Shown one piece after another: positions 54,679 through 54,913 of a DNA stretch of 54,913 bases (within the stretch, counting starts at the first letter, position 1; every line of letters begins with the position of its first letter). Source of the stretch: Legionella gresilensis (GTDB lineage Bacteria > Pseudomonadota > Gammaproteobacteria > Legionellales > Legionellaceae). The translations under genes and the position numbers were made by a program. The stretch covers positions 1 through 54,913 of the forward strand of contig NZ_CAAAHX010000016.1 of assembly GCF_900639865.1 (NCBI RefSeq), written 5' to 3'. The notes beneath the pieces were generated by a model. It worked only from the letters and a program-made list of their open reading frames with translations. It was not told where the DNA came from and searched no databases.

Positions 54679-54913
54679 TAATAAGATCGGATAAGATAAA
54701 TAATTGGTTAATGACTTAAATCTCTAATCATTTAGACTTGTTAGCGATAAAGCGGTCTAAATGATTAGAGAAGTTTTGGATTGCTTTAGGAATTAATTTA
54801 TCTGTTCCACCAACAATTAATCCATTGTCGCGCGAAGAAGTACTAGCACACTTAGCAGAAGGAATAAGAGAAGGACAGTTTATCCTTCTGCTTATTAGAG
54901 ATGATTTTTAAGA
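54679..54913. other. 3' region with inverted repeat and small open frame
   Basis: An exact 17-bp inverted repeat with arms TCTCTAATCATTTAGAC (54721-54737) and GTCTAAATGATTAGAGA (54755-54771) and a 17-nt loop follows the flavoprotein gene. From 54764 to 54908 an open frame without a proper start reads LEKFWIALGINLSVPPTIN, PLSREEVLAHLAEGIREG and ends LLIRDDF; it may be a gene fragment. Confidence 0.5.

Noticed and set aside
1-54913. tRNA, rRNA or CRISPR array
   Set aside because: I found no tRNA-like cloverleaf with a GTTCRA loop, no rRNA-like stretch and no regularly spaced repeats with unique spacers.

Overview
The window is an AT-rich gammaproteobacterial chromosome segment that looks like Legionella or a close Legionellales relative. 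The best evidence is an outer-membrane protein with the Legionella/Coxiella major outer membrane protein signature (mature AGTMG start, paired cysteines, AWDI-S-ALYL block). Supporting evidence is the mix of coiled-coil, LRR, pentapeptide-repeat, lipin-like, NUDIX and flavoprotein-TPR proteins, the kind of content found among Dot/Icm effector repertoires. No rRNA, tRNA or CRISPR array was seen.

Layout. 1-2.4 kb: a palindrome with DnaA-box-like sites, an orphan coiled-coil gene and a catalytic-domain-only tyrosine recombinase, bracketed by two short direct repeats. 2.4-3.4 kb: the MOMP-family porin. 3.5-17.3 kb (minus strand): an ABC-type capsule locus. Its gene order from upstream is sugar-nucleotide epimerase, nucleotide-sugar dehydrogenase, TPR-GT4 glycosyltransferase, KpsD/CtrA-like exporter, KpsM, KpsT, KpsE, TPR-acyltransferase, then (after a gap holding a LysR remnant) an SGNH-TPR protein. 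The enzymes would make a uronic-acid sugar nucleotide, build and decorate a glycan, and export it. KpsC/KpsS are not in the window and the KpsT-like ATPase has no switch histidine.

17.7-23.4 kb: probable effector or surface genes (coiled coil, LRR, exported lipin/LNS2 phosphatase, beta-barrel, membrane coiled coil). 23.7-27.8 kb: two DAACS symporters, a small secreted protein and a GNAT. 28-29 kb: a decayed gene, then a pentapeptide-repeat protein. 29.7-32.8 kb: four consecutive exported enzymes (cyclase/formamidase-like, beta-carbonic anhydrase, alpha/beta hydrolase, glutathione peroxidase). 33-37 kb: membrane protein, DHA2 MFS pump, dienelactone-hydrolase-like enzyme, hemerythrin.

37.2-39.8 kb: a serine recombinase followed by an OLD-type ATPase/TOPRIM nuclease, a possible mobile defence cassette. 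40-46 kb: an eroding accessory zone with a coiled-coil/membrane protein, a GST gene broken by one in-frame stop, a DUF4440-like relic with two stops, an orphan gene and an intact IS30-family element with recognisable inverted repeats. 46-54.7 kb: a large coiled-coil protein, two orphan or NUDIX proteins, a probably frameshifted gene, a Bcr/CflA-type MFS pump and a flavoprotein-TPR fusion.

All functions are inferred from reading the sequence. No database search was possible.
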